Of a DNA stretch of 64,000 bases, positions 1 through 9,156 are shown one piece after another. Positions within the stretch are counted from its first letter, which is position 1, and the number at the start of each line of letters is the position of its first letter. The stretch comes from Streptomyces djakartensis. GTDB taxonomy: Bacteria > Actinomycetota > Actinomycetes > Streptomycetales > Streptomycetaceae. The DNA is taken from NCBI RefSeq assembly GCF_014651075.1, contig NZ_BMWE01000003.1, positions 248,001 through 312,000 of the forward strand, read 5' to 3'. A program made the position numbers and the translations under genes. Under the pieces are notes generated by a model, which worked only from the letters and a program-made list of their open reading frames with translations, was not told the DNA's origin and searched no databases.

Positions 1-841
1 TGCCCGGTGCCTTGAACCGCCAGCGGAAGAAGTGCCCTGCCTCCGCGCCCATCCGGTGCAGCTTGCGCCCGCTGATCAGCACGGACACGATGCCCGGTGT
101 CTCCTCGATGACCGCCGCCACGCGCATGCGGTGCCGCAGGTTCAGCCGGATCGGGACGAGAATCCGGTACCAGAGCACCAGCGCGGTGACCGCGCCGTAC
201 AGCCCGTACCAGAAGGTCTTCGCGGCGGGCTCGACGGCGAACTCGTTGCCGGTGGTGATCTGGTGCCAGAACGTCATGTACACCGAGGCGTACGTCAGCA
301 GGTGCACGTGGTACCAGGTGTCGTACCCGATCATCCGGCGGACCCCGCCGATCGACAGGATCCCGATGACGAACAGCAGGCCCGTGCCGATGGCGGCCTT
401 GCCCATGTCCGGCAGCTGGTTGATGGAGTCGATCGTCTGCTGGACGATGTCGCCGAGCCCCTTGCCCGCCTGGAGGGCGTAGCCCCACATGGTGAGGAAG
501 ACATGGGCGAGGACCAGGCAGAGCGTGTAACGGCCGCTCATGGCGTGCCAGCGCGCGACCCGGTCGCTGCCCACCCGCCGCTCCAGCGCCGGCACCCGGG
601 CCATCTGGAGCACCACGAGCGCCATGAGGTATCCGGCGAGCAGTCCGGTGATCCGGCCCGCGGCCAGGATCTTGCTCGAGGTGTCCGCGAGGGACGGTGT
701 GTTGTCCCACCACAGCCACAGCACGGCCGCCGCCCCGGCCGCCAGGGCGATCAGCAGCGGGACGGCCGGGGAGCGGCGCGGGCGGATGCGGCGCATCGTC
801 TGGCGGCGGGCGGCACGTCCGCCTGCGAGCGTGGTGGTCAC
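1..841 (-). CDS. Ferric-reductase-like transmembrane oxidoreductase (3' part outside the window)
   Basis: The visible 280 residues form a membrane cytochrome domain of the ferric reductase/NADPH oxidase type. Helices alternate with His-containing stretches: RWHAMSGRYTL, HVFLTMWGY and YHVHLLTYASVYMTFWH. The last two resemble the haem-binding histidine helices of this family. After the helices the chain enters SVLISGRKLHRMGAEAG, which looks like the beginning of an FAD-binding domain, cut by the window edge. I expect FAD and NAD(P)H modules to follow, moving electrons across the membrane. The start is taken as GTG at 841 with GGAGG four bases upstream. An in-frame ATG at 859 is an alternative. 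The substrate cannot be read from the sequence. Confidence 0.8.
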   Translation of the reverse strand, partial: MTTTLAGGRAARRQTMRRIRPRRSPAVPLLIALAAGAAAVLWLWWDNTPSLADTSSKILAAGRITGLLAGYLMALVVLQMARVPALERRVGSDRVARWHAMSGRYTLCLVLAHVFLTMWGYALQAGKGLGDIVQQTIDSINQLPDMGKAAIGTGLLFVIGILSIGGVRRMIGYDTWYHVHLLTYASVYMTFWHQITTGNEFAVEPAAKTFWYGLYGAVTALVLWYRILVPIRLNLRHRMRVAAVIEETPGIVSVLISGRKLHRMGAEAGHFFRWRFKAPG

Positions 842-981
842 GGTTCCTCCGTGGGGCATTGACCCTTGGCCCACAGATACGTGCCGGGGCACGGGAGTGT
901 TCAGCCACGCGCCGAGTCCTGTGCCGACAGAAGTGACCGGGGGTAACCCGTCGTCGTGCCGGGGCGAACGTTGCCAGCCCC

Positions 982-1683
982 CTAGTACCGGGTGACGGCC
1001 GTGGCGCCGCTCGTCGTCCCGACCGCGATGTGAGGGCGCCGTGCCGGGTCGGCCCACGTCAGGATCCGCCGCATGGCGTCCTTGGGCACGGACACGCAGC
1101 CGGCTGTCGCCCCGCGTCCGTGGACGTGCAGGAAGATGCCGGCCCCGCGCCCCCGGACGGGACGACGGTAGTTGAAGCCGATGACGAGCGCGTGCGCGTA
1201 CCGCTCTCCGTAGGTGATCAGGTGCTCGGACTCGGCGGACCGGCAGTCGGCCGCGCGGGGCTCGGTCCAGCGGTTGTAGGAGCGGGACTCGTTGTCCTGG
1301 CACCACCAGGAGTCCCGGTGCACCCGGCGGTACCGGTACGCCGTCCCGCGCGGCGCCGCCTCGATGCCGAAGGCGTACGGCAGGCCGAACAGACCCGTGG
1401 GTGTCGTGTTCGTGCCCTGTTCGCGGGAGGCGCCCTGGACCAGCCCGTTCACCCCGAAGCGTGCGCGCGCGGAGCCCGCCTTCACCCATCGTCCGTCCCT
1501 GCGGTCCCACCAGGTGACGGTGCCCGTCGTCGAGGCGGCCTGCGGGGCCACCGCGGTGATCAGCTGGGTGCCGCCGCCGGTGTCCGCCATCCGGGCCGGC
1601 AACGGTTGTGACGAGGGGGGCGGGGGCCCGGTGCCGAGCGCCACGAGGGAGGAGACGGCGAGGGCGAGGCCACCGGGGCGCAT
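982..1683 (-). CDS. Secreted L,D-transpeptidase (YkuD-like) family protein
   Basis: A 233-residue protein with a hydrophobic N-terminal segment (GGLALAVSSLVALGTG) that reads as a signal peptide or short anchor. Near residues 185-205 is FLHVHGRGATAGCVSVP, matching the His...Gly-Cys active site of YkuD-type L,D-transpeptidases, in which the cysteine attacks peptidoglycan tetrapeptide stems. The N-terminal half has the extended YkuD fold pattern (TPTGLFGLPYAFG). The likely role is cell-wall cross-linking or wall-peptide hydrolysis outside the membrane. It ends 3 bp before the coding end of the next minus-strand gene upstream, so the two are probably cotranscribed. The active-site spacing differs from the SHGC form, so the exact reaction is uncertain. 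Confidence 0.75.
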   Translation of the reverse strand: MRPGGLALAVSSLVALGTGPPPPSSQPLPARMADTGGGTQLITAVAPQAASTTGTVTWWDRRDGRWVKAGSARARFGVNGLVQGASREQGTNTTPTGLFGLPYAFGIEAAPRGTAYRYRRVHRDSWWCQDNESRSYNRWTEPRAADCRSAESEHLITYGERYAHALVIGFNYRRPVRGRGAGIFLHVHGRGATAGCVSVPKDAMRRILTWADPARRPHIAVGTTSGATAVTRY

Positions 1684-1686
1684 GCC

Positions 1687-2274
1687 TCAGACGCTAGAGG
1701 GAGGCAGCGGCAACGGCAGCCCGGGTAGTCCGTCCAGGCTGGTGGCGATGTGCTCCTTCTTGGTGAAGTAGGCGCTGAGCGAGGCGTCGTCCTCGCGGGC
1801 GAAACGCTTGCCGTGCAGATCGCGCTCGGACTCGTACGCCATGAAGGGCACCGCGTAGCCGCAGGTGTCACGGACGAGTTCGGCGGTGACGACGATGATG
1901 GCGCGCAGGCCGTGCCGCGTCGGGTCGATGTCCGGGAAGTGCGCGAGCAGTTCCCGGAACCGGGGATCGTCGCGGAAGACCGGCTCGCCCCTGCCGTGCA
2001 CGCGCACGATGTTCGGCGGCCCCTGGAAGGCGCACCACATCAGGGTGATCCGCCCGTTCTCCCGCAGGTGGGCGATGGTCTCGGCGTTGGAGCCGGCGAA
2101 GTCGAGATAGGCCACCGTGTGCTCGTCGAGCACCGCGAAGGAACCCTTGAGGCCCTTGGGGGAGAGGTTGACCGTGCCGTCGGCGGACAGGGGAGCGGTG
2201 GCGGTGAAGAAGACCGGCTGCGCCTCGATGAACGAGCGGAGCCGGCCGTCTATGCCCTCATGAGTCTTTCCCAT
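1687..2274 (-). CDS. Pyridoxamine 5'-phosphate oxidase-fold (flavin-binding) protein
   Basis: A 195-residue protein of the PNPOx-like split-barrel family. Recognisable stretches are FFTATAPLSADGTVNLSPKG near the N-terminus (residues about 20-40), then AYLDFAGSNAETIAHLRENG and RITLMWCAFQGPPNIVRVHG (about 55-95), where the flavin phosphate and ribityl contacts usually lie. Family members bind FMN, F420 or haem and often act as oxidoreductases, so the substrate is unknown here. The ATG at 2274 has no good Shine-Dalgarno sequence. A CATAAT hexamer lies 8 nt upstream, which suggests a leaderless transcript. The L,D-transpeptidase-like gene follows closely on the same strand. Confidence 0.75.
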   Translation of the reverse strand: MGKTHEGIDGRLRSFIEAQPVFFTATAPLSADGTVNLSPKGLKGSFAVLDEHTVAYLDFAGSNAETIAHLRENGRITLMWCAFQGPPNIVRVHGRGEPVFRDDPRFRELLAHFPDIDPTRHGLRAIIVVTAELVRDTCGYAVPFMAYESERDLHGKRFAREDDASLSAYFTKKEHIATSLDGLPGLPLPLPPSSV

Positions 2275-2282
2275 GTCTGACG

Positions 2283-2288
2283 ATTATG
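2283..2288 (-). promoter_or_regulatory. Candidate -10 hexamer for a leaderless transcript
   Basis: CATAAT read on the minus strand, ending 8 nt before the ATG at 2274. The distance puts transcription start at or next to the start codon. No convincing -35 was seen. Confidence 0.4.
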
Positions 2289-2415
2289 GGCGCAACTCCT
2301 TCGGCAGTCTAAGGAATTGCGGGATCCGGTCACCTCTGCCGGATCCCGCCCCCGGCGCCTGCTCTGCGGCCGCCCCGGCCGGCGCTCAAACGGGGCGGCC
2401 ACAGCGCCTGTCACC

Positions 2416-3336
2416 TCACTTGGTGAGCGTGCAGGCGGCCAGGGAGTCGAGGCCCGCGGGTCGCTCCGCCGTGCGGCCGATGGCGGTGGCGATGCGGTTG
2501 ATCGCGGCGACGCGCTTGTCCTCGAGCGGGCCGAGGATGGCGTTCTGGACGAAGTTGGGTCCGCCCTGGCCGACGGTGTCGACGAGGCGCTTGTTGGCCT
2601 CGGCGATCTGCTTGTCCAGGTCGCCCAGGTTGCGGTCGACCTCCGCCTGCGCGGAGGCGGGGATCGCCGGCAGCTGGGAGGCGACGTCCGGGCAGCTGAT
2701 CGTGCCGGCCCCGGCGTTCCCCGCCTCGCCCGCACCCGCGTCCTGCCCGGCACCGGCTTCCGCGCCCGCACCGGCTTCCGCGCCCGCACCGGCCTCGGCG
2801 CCCGCTCCGGCACCCGCTTCCGCTCCGGCGCCGGCCTCCTGACCGGCGCCCGCCTCGCCACCCGCGGCCTCGCCCGCTCCGGCCGCTCCGTCGGCGCTGA
2901 GCTGGCAGGCGGCGAAGGCCTCCAGGCCCTCGGGCTTCGCGGCGGCCCGCCCGATGGCGGTCTCGATGCGGTTGAGGGCGGCGACGCGCTTGTCCTCGAG
3001 CGGGCCGAGGATGGCGTTCTGGACGAAGTTGGGTCCGCCCTGGCCGACGGTGTCGACGAGGCGCTTGTTGGCCTCGGCGATCTGCTTGTCCAGCTCGGCC
3101 AGGTTGCGGTCGACCTCCGCCTTCGCCGAGGCGGGGACCGCCGGAAGCTGGCCGGTGACGTCGGGGCACGAGATGGTGCCGGGACCGGCCAGCGTCCGCG
3201 CGCTCTTTCCGCCGCCCTCGGGCGTTTCCCCGGCGAGGGCGAAGCCGGCGATCACCGTGCCGGACAGCGCCACCGCGGCGGCGCCGCCGATGAACGTGAC
3301 GCGACGCTTGTTGTACTTCGGAAGAGCCCTGGACAT
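2416..3336 (-). CDS. Secreted protein with two nearly identical domains joined by an Ala-Gly-Glu linker
   Basis: Not recognised as a named family. The 306 residues comprise a signal peptide (KRRVTFIGGAAAVALSGTV, then a small-residue stretch to about residue 36), domain A (53-147), a low-complexity linker of AGAGAEAGAG type (148-210) and domain B (211-304). Each domain starts GTISCPDV, carries LDKQIAEANKRLVDTVGQGG and NAILGPLEDKRVAA, and ends with AC. Each therefore has one Cys pair that could form a disulphide once exported. The two copies share a 116-nt perfectly identical DNA run. ATG at 3336 has GAGG about 7 nt upstream. It is divergent from argH. The role is unknown: an exported helical structural or binding protein is all the sequence supports. 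Confidence 0.8.
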   Translation of the reverse strand: MSRALPKYNKRRVTFIGGAAAVALSGTVIAGFALAGETPEGGGKSARTLAGPGTISCPDVTGQLPAVPASAKAEVDRNLAELDKQIAEANKRLVDTVGQGGPNFVQNAILGPLEDKRVAALNRIETAIGRAAAKPEGLEAFAACQLSADGAAGAGEAAGGEAGAGQEAGAGAEAGAGAGAEAGAGAEAGAGAEAGAGQDAGAGEAGNAGAGTISCPDVASQLPAIPASAQAEVDRNLGDLDKQIAEANKRLVDTVGQGGPNFVQNAILGPLEDKRVAAINRIATAIGRTAERPAGLDSLAACTLTK

Positions 3337-3487
3337 GCCGATGCCTCACTAGGGGTCGGGGGGTGTTGTGGTCGTACAACGCGGCGCCTGCGTTCGGCGA
3401 GAGATACGGGTAAGCGGTTTCCCGTGTTCAAGGGATCTTCAAATTTCTCTCGGCATGGCCGGAAGCGGGTTCTCACCCCTCGGCGGA

Positions 3488-3524
3488 TTGACGAATCATG
3501 CAGACTTCTGCATACTCATGCATG
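3488..3524 (+). promoter_or_regulatory. argH promoter overlapped by ArgR-type (ARG box) sites
   Basis: TTGACG at 3488-3493 and CATACT at 3511-3516 are separated by exactly 17 bp. Across the spacer and -10 lies ATGCAGACTTCTGCAT (3498-3513), a perfect 7-bp inverted repeat with a 2-bp centre. It is followed by another TGCAT-ACTC-ATGCA arrangement reaching CATGCATG at 3517-3524. TGCAT/ATGCA half-sites are the core of ARG boxes bound by the arginine repressor, so repression by arginine through ArgR is the natural reading. The 5' leader would be about 120 nt. The rest of 3337-3645, also the divergent upstream region of the secreted protein gene, shows nothing else I can name. Confidence 0.7.
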
Positions 3525-3633
3525 CGGCCTGTCGTCGAAGATCGCGCCCCGGCGGGACCTCGCGTAAGCAGTAGCGTGATGACCGCCACCTCACCCACAC
3601 GTGGGGAGGCGGGGGAACACCGACACCCATTGA

Positions 3634-5079
<1,446 letters not shown>

Positions 5080-5090
5080 CCGGCCCCAGT

Positions 5091-5110
5091 GGCGCGGGGA
5101 ACCGCGCGAG
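5091..5110 (+). repeat. Short intergenic repeat (GGCGCGGGGAACCGCGCGA type), copy 1
   Basis: GGCGCGGGGAACCGCGCGA lies just after the argH stop and recurs at 8397-8415 after the MFS gene. A relative of its first half follows the GNAT gene at 11882. I recognise this as one of the common gene-end repeats of Streptomyces genomes. The remainder of 5111-5230 holds only the ribosome-binding site of the next gene. Confidence 0.6.
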
Positions 5111-5230
5111 TCACCACAGACAACCCGCACCCGCCACGCCACCACGCCACGCCACCACAGGTCCCGAGCTCGGAGGCGAAGGTCATCGCCGGGGTTACGT
5201 TGGTCATCAGCCGACCGAACGGAGCCCCCG

Positions 5231-6202
5231 ATGCCCTTCGCCCGCCTGGCCACGGCGACAACCCCCACCTGTCACATCGGCCTGGGCCTCGCCGCCGTAG
5301 GACGCCCCGGCTACATCAACCTCGGCCGGGACGAGGACCTTCCCGCAGAGCGCACGGTCGACGCCCTGCGGGAACGCACCCACGAACTCCTCGACGCCGC
5401 CTACGCGCAGGGCGTCCGCTACTTCGACGCCGCTCGCTCCTACGGCCGCTCGGAGGAGTTCCTCGCCGACTGGCTGCGCGGCAGGCCCGGCCTCGATGAC
5501 ATCGTCGTCGGCAGCAAATGGGGCTACACCTACACCGCCGACTGGTCCACCGACGCGGAGACGCACGAGGTCAAGGACCACACCCTGGCCGCCTACGAGC
5601 GGCAGCGCGCGGAGAGCGAGGCGCTGCTCGGCGACCGGCTCGACCTGTACCAGATCCACTCGGTGACCCCGGACAGCCCGGCCCTCGCCGACAGGGAACT
5701 CCACGCGAGGCTCGCCGAGGCCGCCGCCCAGGGCCTCACCGTCGGCTTCTCCACCAGTGGTCCCGCGCAGGCGGACGCGATCCGCGCCGCCCTGGCCGTG
5801 ACGGTCGACGGCGAACCCCTCTTCCGCACCGTGCAGTCCACGTACAACGTGCTGGAGACCTCCGCCGCCCCCGCCCTCGCCGAGGCGCACGCCGCCGGAC
5901 TGACCGTGATCGTCAAGGAGGGCATGGCCAACGGCCGGCTGGCCAGCCCGCACGCGCCGGACGTCATGAAGGAGGTCGCCGAGCGTACGGGGCTGGGCTG
6001 CGACGCCGTCGCCCTGGCCGTCGTCCTGCGTCAGCCCTGGGCCGGCGTGGTCCTCTCCGGCGCCGCCACCACCGGCCAGCTCGCCTCCAACCTGCACGCC
6101 GCGGTCGTGGACCTCGACGACGACCAGCTGGCCCGCCTCGCCACGCTGGCCGAGGAACCCCGTGCCTACTGGGAGCGGCGCGGACAGCTGCCCTGGCACT
6201 GA
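5231..6202 (+). CDS. Aldo/keto reductase
   Basis: A 323-residue NADPH-dependent oxidoreductase of the aldo/keto reductase (TIM barrel) family. Visible motifs are the catalytic region GVRYFDAARSYGRSEEFLAD (about residues 60-79, with Asp and Tyr of the tetrad), VVGSKWGYTY (about 94-103, with the Lys), and LYQIHSVTPD (about 136-145, with the His). The C-terminal nucleotide-binding part is less conserved. ATG at 5231 has GGAG six bases upstream. The gene sits alone between argH and a divergent-looking regulatory region for TetR. Substrate cannot be predicted. Confidence 0.88.
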   Translation: MPFARLATATTPTCHIGLGLAAVGRPGYINLGRDEDLPAERTVDALRERTHELLDAAYAQGVRYFDAARSYGRSEEFLADWLRGRPGLDDIVVGSKWGYTYTADWSTDAETHEVKDHTLAAYERQRAESEALLGDRLDLYQIHSVTPDSPALADRELHARLAEAAAQGLTVGFSTSGPAQADAIRAALAVTVDGEPLFRTVQSTYNVLETSAAPALAEAHAAGLTVIVKEGMANGRLASPHAPDVMKEVAERTGLGCDAVALAVVLRQPWAGVVLSGAATTGQLASNLHAAVVDLDDDQLARLATLAEEPRAYWERRGQLPWH

Positions 6203-6251
6203 CCACTCTTCCTTCTCCGTGACTCCGCATCGTGAGTCACGCACGCCCCGC

Positions 6252-6291
6252 ATGAGACATTCATGTCTCATATGGCCTATGCTTGTCTCAT
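6252..6291 (+). promoter_or_regulatory. Probable TetR operator: inverted and direct repeats of TGTCTCAT
   Basis: ATGAGACA (6252-6259), a four-base centre and TGTCTCAT (6264-6271) form a perfect 8-bp inverted repeat. A third copy, TGTCTCAT, follows at 6284-6291 exactly 20 bp downstream and overlaps the chosen start codon of the TetR gene. Such an arrangement directly in front of a TetR gene is typical of an autoregulatory operator. Confidence 0.7.
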
Positions 6292-6841
6292 GGCTGTCGA
6301 CCCTGACCACGTGCTGCGCTCCGCCGCCGCGCTGCTGACCCGCAAATCCACCGCGACGATGGACGAGGTCGCCAAGGCCGCCGGGATCAGCCGGGCCACG
6401 CTGCACCGCCACTTCGCCGGACGGGACGCCCTGGTCCGCGCACTCGAGACGCTCTGCATCGCGGAGTGCAAGGCCGCCCTGGACGCGGCCCGGCTGGACG
6501 AGGGCACGGCGAGCGAGGCCGTCCGCCGGCTGGTCGGGGCCGCCGAGCCGGCCGCCGGACTGCTCGCCTTCCTCTACACCGAGAACCAGCTGTTCGAGGG
6601 CGAGGAGCAGAACGCGGGCTGGTCCCTGATCGACGACCGGATCTCCGCCCTGTTCCGGCGCGGCCAGCTCAGCGGCGAGTTCCGCATCGACCTCACGCCG
6701 GCCTGGCTCACCGAGGCGCTGTACGGGCTGATCGCGTCCGGCGCCTGGATGGTGCGCAGCGGCAAGGGCGCCCCCAAGGACTTCCAGCACATGATCGTCG
6801 AGCTGCTGCTCGGCGGCGCACTACGGAGAGAGGAATCATGA
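6290..6841 (+). CDS. TetR-family transcriptional repressor
   Basis: A 183-residue one-component regulator. The N-terminal helix-turn-helix reads TMDEVAKAAGISRATLHRHF (about residues 22-41 from this start), and the C-terminal two thirds is a helical ligand-binding domain without family-level identity. It probably represses itself and the exporter next to it by binding the TGTCTCAT palindrome. In-frame ATG codons also exist at 6263 and 6272. I prefer 6290 because the earlier ones fall inside the operator and add a non-conserved tail. Its TGA overlaps the ATG of the MFS gene (ATGA), implying translational coupling. Confidence 0.85.
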   Translation: MAVDPDHVLRSAAALLTRKSTATMDEVAKAAGISRATLHRHFAGRDALVRALETLCIAECKAALDAARLDEGTASEAVRRLVGAAEPAAGLLAFLYTENQLFEGEEQNAGWSLIDDRISALFRRGQLSGEFRIDLTPAWLTEALYGLIASGAWMVRSGKGAPKDFQHMIVELLLGGALRREES

Positions 6842-8379
6842 CCAGCACCCTGCAGACGGCGACGACGACCGAGGCGGTGAAGCGCCCGGGCCGCTGGCTC
6901 GCGCTCGGCGTTCTCGTGCTCGCCGTGCTGCTGGTGGCCGTCGACGCGACCGTCCTCGGTCTCGCGACCCCCTACATCAGTGAGGACCTGAACCCCTCGG
7001 GCACACAGCTGCTGTGGATCGGCGACGTCTACTCGTTCGTCATCGCCGGTCTGCTCGTCTCCATGGGAAGCCTCGGCGACCGTATCGGCCGCAAGCGGAT
7101 CCTGCTGGCCGGTGCCACGGCGTTCGGTGCGATATCGGTGTTCAACGCCTACGCCACCACGCCCGGCATGATGATCGCCGCGCGGGCGCTGCTCGGCGTC
7201 GCCGGCGCGACCCTGATGCCGGCCACCCTCGCGCTGATCCGCAACCTCTTCCACGACGCGCGGGAACGCAGTCTCGCCGTCGGCGTCTGGGGCGCCACCG
7301 CCTCCGCGGGCACCGCCGTCGGCCCCATCGTCGGCGGGTTCCTGCTGGAGCACTTCTGGTGGGGCTCGGTCTTCCTGATCAACCTGCCAGTGATGGCCGT
7401 GCTGGTCCTCCTCGGGATCAGGCTGCTGCCCGAGTCGCGCACCGCGAACCCGGGCCCCTGGGACCTGGTCAGCGTCCTGCTGTCGCTGGTCGGCATGGTC
7501 GGTGTGGTGTACGCGATCAAGGAGACCGCCACACACGGTCTCGCCTGGACCGCCTCGGTCGCCGGCCTGCTGGGCGCCACCGCCCTGTACGGGTTCGTCC
7601 GCCGTCAGCTCCGGCTCCCGGCCCCGCTGCTCGACATGCGGCTCTTCCGCAGCCGCGGCTTCAGCGGAGCGGTGCTGGCCGACCTGCTGACCATCCTCGG
7701 CCTGTCCGGGCTGGTGTTCTTCCTCTCCCAGTACCTGCAACTCGTGCAGGGCAGGCGCCCGCTCGAGGCGGGTCTGGCCGAACTGCCCGCCGCGATCGGC
7801 GCGGTGGCGGCCGGTCTCGTCGCGGGGCGGGCGGCACGCCGCCTCTCGGTGCGTGCCGTGGTCTCCGGCGGCCTCGCGGCGATCGGCCTCGCCCTGGCCG
7901 CGCTCACGGTGATCGACCAGTCCACCGGTTATCCGCTGCTCGGGGCCGTGCTGCTGGTGGTCGGTGTCGGTGCCGGTTTCTCGTTCACCGTGACCGCCGA
8001 CGTGATCCTCTCCAGCGTGCCCAGGGAGCAGGCGGGCTCGGCCTCCGCCGTCTCCGAGACGGCCTACGAACTCGGCGCCGCCCTCGGCATCGCCGTGCTC
8101 GGCTCGATCGTGACCGGCGTCTACCGCGACTTCACCGGCCCGGCGGGCACGCCCGCCGCGGCCCACGAGTCACTGGGCGGCGCGGTCGAGGCGGCCACGG
8201 GCATGCCCGCGCACAACGCAACGGTGATGCTGGACGCGGCCCGCACGTCCTTCGTCGACGGACTGGCACTCGCGTCGGGCGTCGGCGCGGCGGTCCTGCT
8301 GGCCGCGGCGTCGGCGGCGTGGTTCCTGCTGCGGGGGCAGAAGCTGGAGAACGACACGGACCACGCATGTCGCCCCTGA
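6838..8379 (+). CDS. MFS exporter, DHA2 (14-helix, EmrB/QacA/SmvA-like) drug antiporter
   Basis: A 513-residue integral membrane protein with hydrophobic segments spread over the whole chain, fitting the 14-helix DHA2 group. Signatures include VLAVLLVAVDATVLGLATP in helix 1 (the D-x-T-V/I motif), MGSLGDRIGRKRILLAGAT (motif A, loop 2-3), ARALLGVAGATLMPATLALI, and GVWGATASAGTAVGPIVGG (motif C of antiporters). It probably uses the proton gradient to expel toxic amphiphiles. The preceding TetR gene overlaps by four bases and is presumably its repressor. The start at 6838 is fixed by that ATGA overlap and by GAGAGAGG upstream. The ligand cannot be predicted. Confidence 0.92.
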   Translation: MTSTLQTATTTEAVKRPGRWLALGVLVLAVLLVAVDATVLGLATPYISEDLNPSGTQLLWIGDVYSFVIAGLLVSMGSLGDRIGRKRILLAGATAFGAISVFNAYATTPGMMIAARALLGVAGATLMPATLALIRNLFHDARERSLAVGVWGATASAGTAVGPIVGGFLLEHFWWGSVFLINLPVMAVLVLLGIRLLPESRTANPGPWDLVSVLLSLVGMVGVVYAIKETATHGLAWTASVAGLLGATALYGFVRRQLRLPAPLLDMRLFRSRGFSGAVLADLLTILGLSGLVFFLSQYLQLVQGRRPLEAGLAELPAAIGAVAAGLVAGRAARRLSVRAVVSGGLAAIGLALAALTVIDQSTGYPLLGAVLLVVGVGAGFSFTVTADVILSSVPREQAGSASAVSETAYELGAALGIAVLGSIVTGVYRDFTGPAGTPAAAHESLGGAVEAATGMPAHNATVMLDAARTSFVDGLALASGVGAAVLLAAASAAWFLLRGQKLENDTDHACRP

Positions 8380-8399
8380 GGGTCCGCGCCCTCAGGGGC
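8372..8399. terminator. Bidirectional hairpin between convergent genes
   Basis: GCCCCTGAGGG (8372-8382), loop TCCGCG and CCCTCAGGGGC (8389-8399) form an 11-bp perfect stem. It begins inside the last codons of the MFS gene and faces the convergent acyltransferase gene. There is no clear T-tract on either strand. Confidence 0.6.
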
Positions 8400-8428
8400 G
8401 CGGGGAACCGCGCGACCAGCCCCCACGC
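8395..8428 (+). repeat. Short intergenic repeat (GGCGCGGGGAACCGCGCGA type), copy 2
   Basis: Contains the same GGCGCGGGGAACCGCGCGA core as the copy after argH, here continuing into CCAGCCCCCACGC, the fuller form I associate with Streptomyces gene ends. It lies between two convergent genes. The remaining bases to 8481 carry no further feature. Confidence 0.6.
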
Positions 8429-8481
8429 ATCCGCGGCCGCGAGAGCCACGGCCCCCGACCACGGCGCGCGCCCGCTCGGAG

Positions 8482-9156
8482 CTACGCCGCTTCCTTCGCC
8501 TTGCTCGCGTACATGTCCACGTACTCCTGCCCGGACAGCCGCATGACCTCACTCATCACCGAGTCGGTCACGGCCCGCAGCACATAGCGATCCCGGTCCA
8601 TCCCCTCGTACCGGGAGAACTCCATCGCCTCACCGAACCGCACGGTGACCTTGCCCGGCCGGGGCAGACCCGCTCCGCCCGGCTGGAGCCGGTCCGTGCC
8701 GATCATCGCGAACGGCACCACCGGTGCCCCCGTCATCAGCGTGAGCCGGGCGATGCCGGTACGTCCCCGGTACAGGCGGCCGTCGGGCGACCGCGTGCCC
8801 TCCGGGTAGATGCCGAAGACCCGGCCCTCCTCCAGCACCCGCCGCCCGGTCATCAGCGCGGCCACGCCGCCCCGGCCGCCGTCGCGGTCGACCGGGATCA
8901 TGCCGACGCCGGTGAAGAACCAGGCCATCAGCCGGCCCTTGAAGCCCTTCCCGGTCACGTACTCGTCCTTGCCGATGAAGAAGACCTGCCGGTCGCAGAC
9001 CAGCGGAAGGATCATCGAGTCGATGAACGTCAGGTGGTTGCCGGCCAGGATGACCGGACCGTGGGCGGGAATGTGCTCCGCACCTTCCACCTGTGGGCGG
9101 AACATCAGGCGCATGATCGGGCCGAGCACTGCCTTGATGAGCGCGAAGCGGGACAA
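8482..9156 (-). CDS. 1-acylglycerol-3-phosphate O-acyltransferase (PlsC-type)
   Basis: A 224-residue member of the PlsC acyltransferase family, which transfers an acyl chain to the sn-2 position of lysophosphatidate at the membrane. The H-x4-D catalytic motif is NHLTFID (His41, Asp46), and the phosphate-binding motif is YPEGTRS at about 117-123. VGMIPVDRDGG (about 84-94) is the block between them. Translation most likely begins at TTG 9156, which has GGAGG five bases upstream and gives SRFALIKAVLGP, the usual beginning in this family. Longer in-frame extensions reach to 9462 but have no homologous look. It is convergent with the MFS gene and divergent from the phosphodiesterase. Confidence 0.88.
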   Translation of the reverse strand: MSRFALIKAVLGPIMRLMFRPQVEGAEHIPAHGPVILAGNHLTFIDSMILPLVCDRQVFFIGKDEYVTGKGFKGRLMAWFFTGVGMIPVDRDGGRGGVAALMTGRRVLEEGRVFGIYPEGTRSPDGRLYRGRTGIARLTLMTGAPVVPFAMIGTDRLQPGGAGLPRPGKVTVRFGEAMEFSRYEGMDRDRYVLRAVTDSVMSEVMRLSGQEYVDMYASKAKEAA

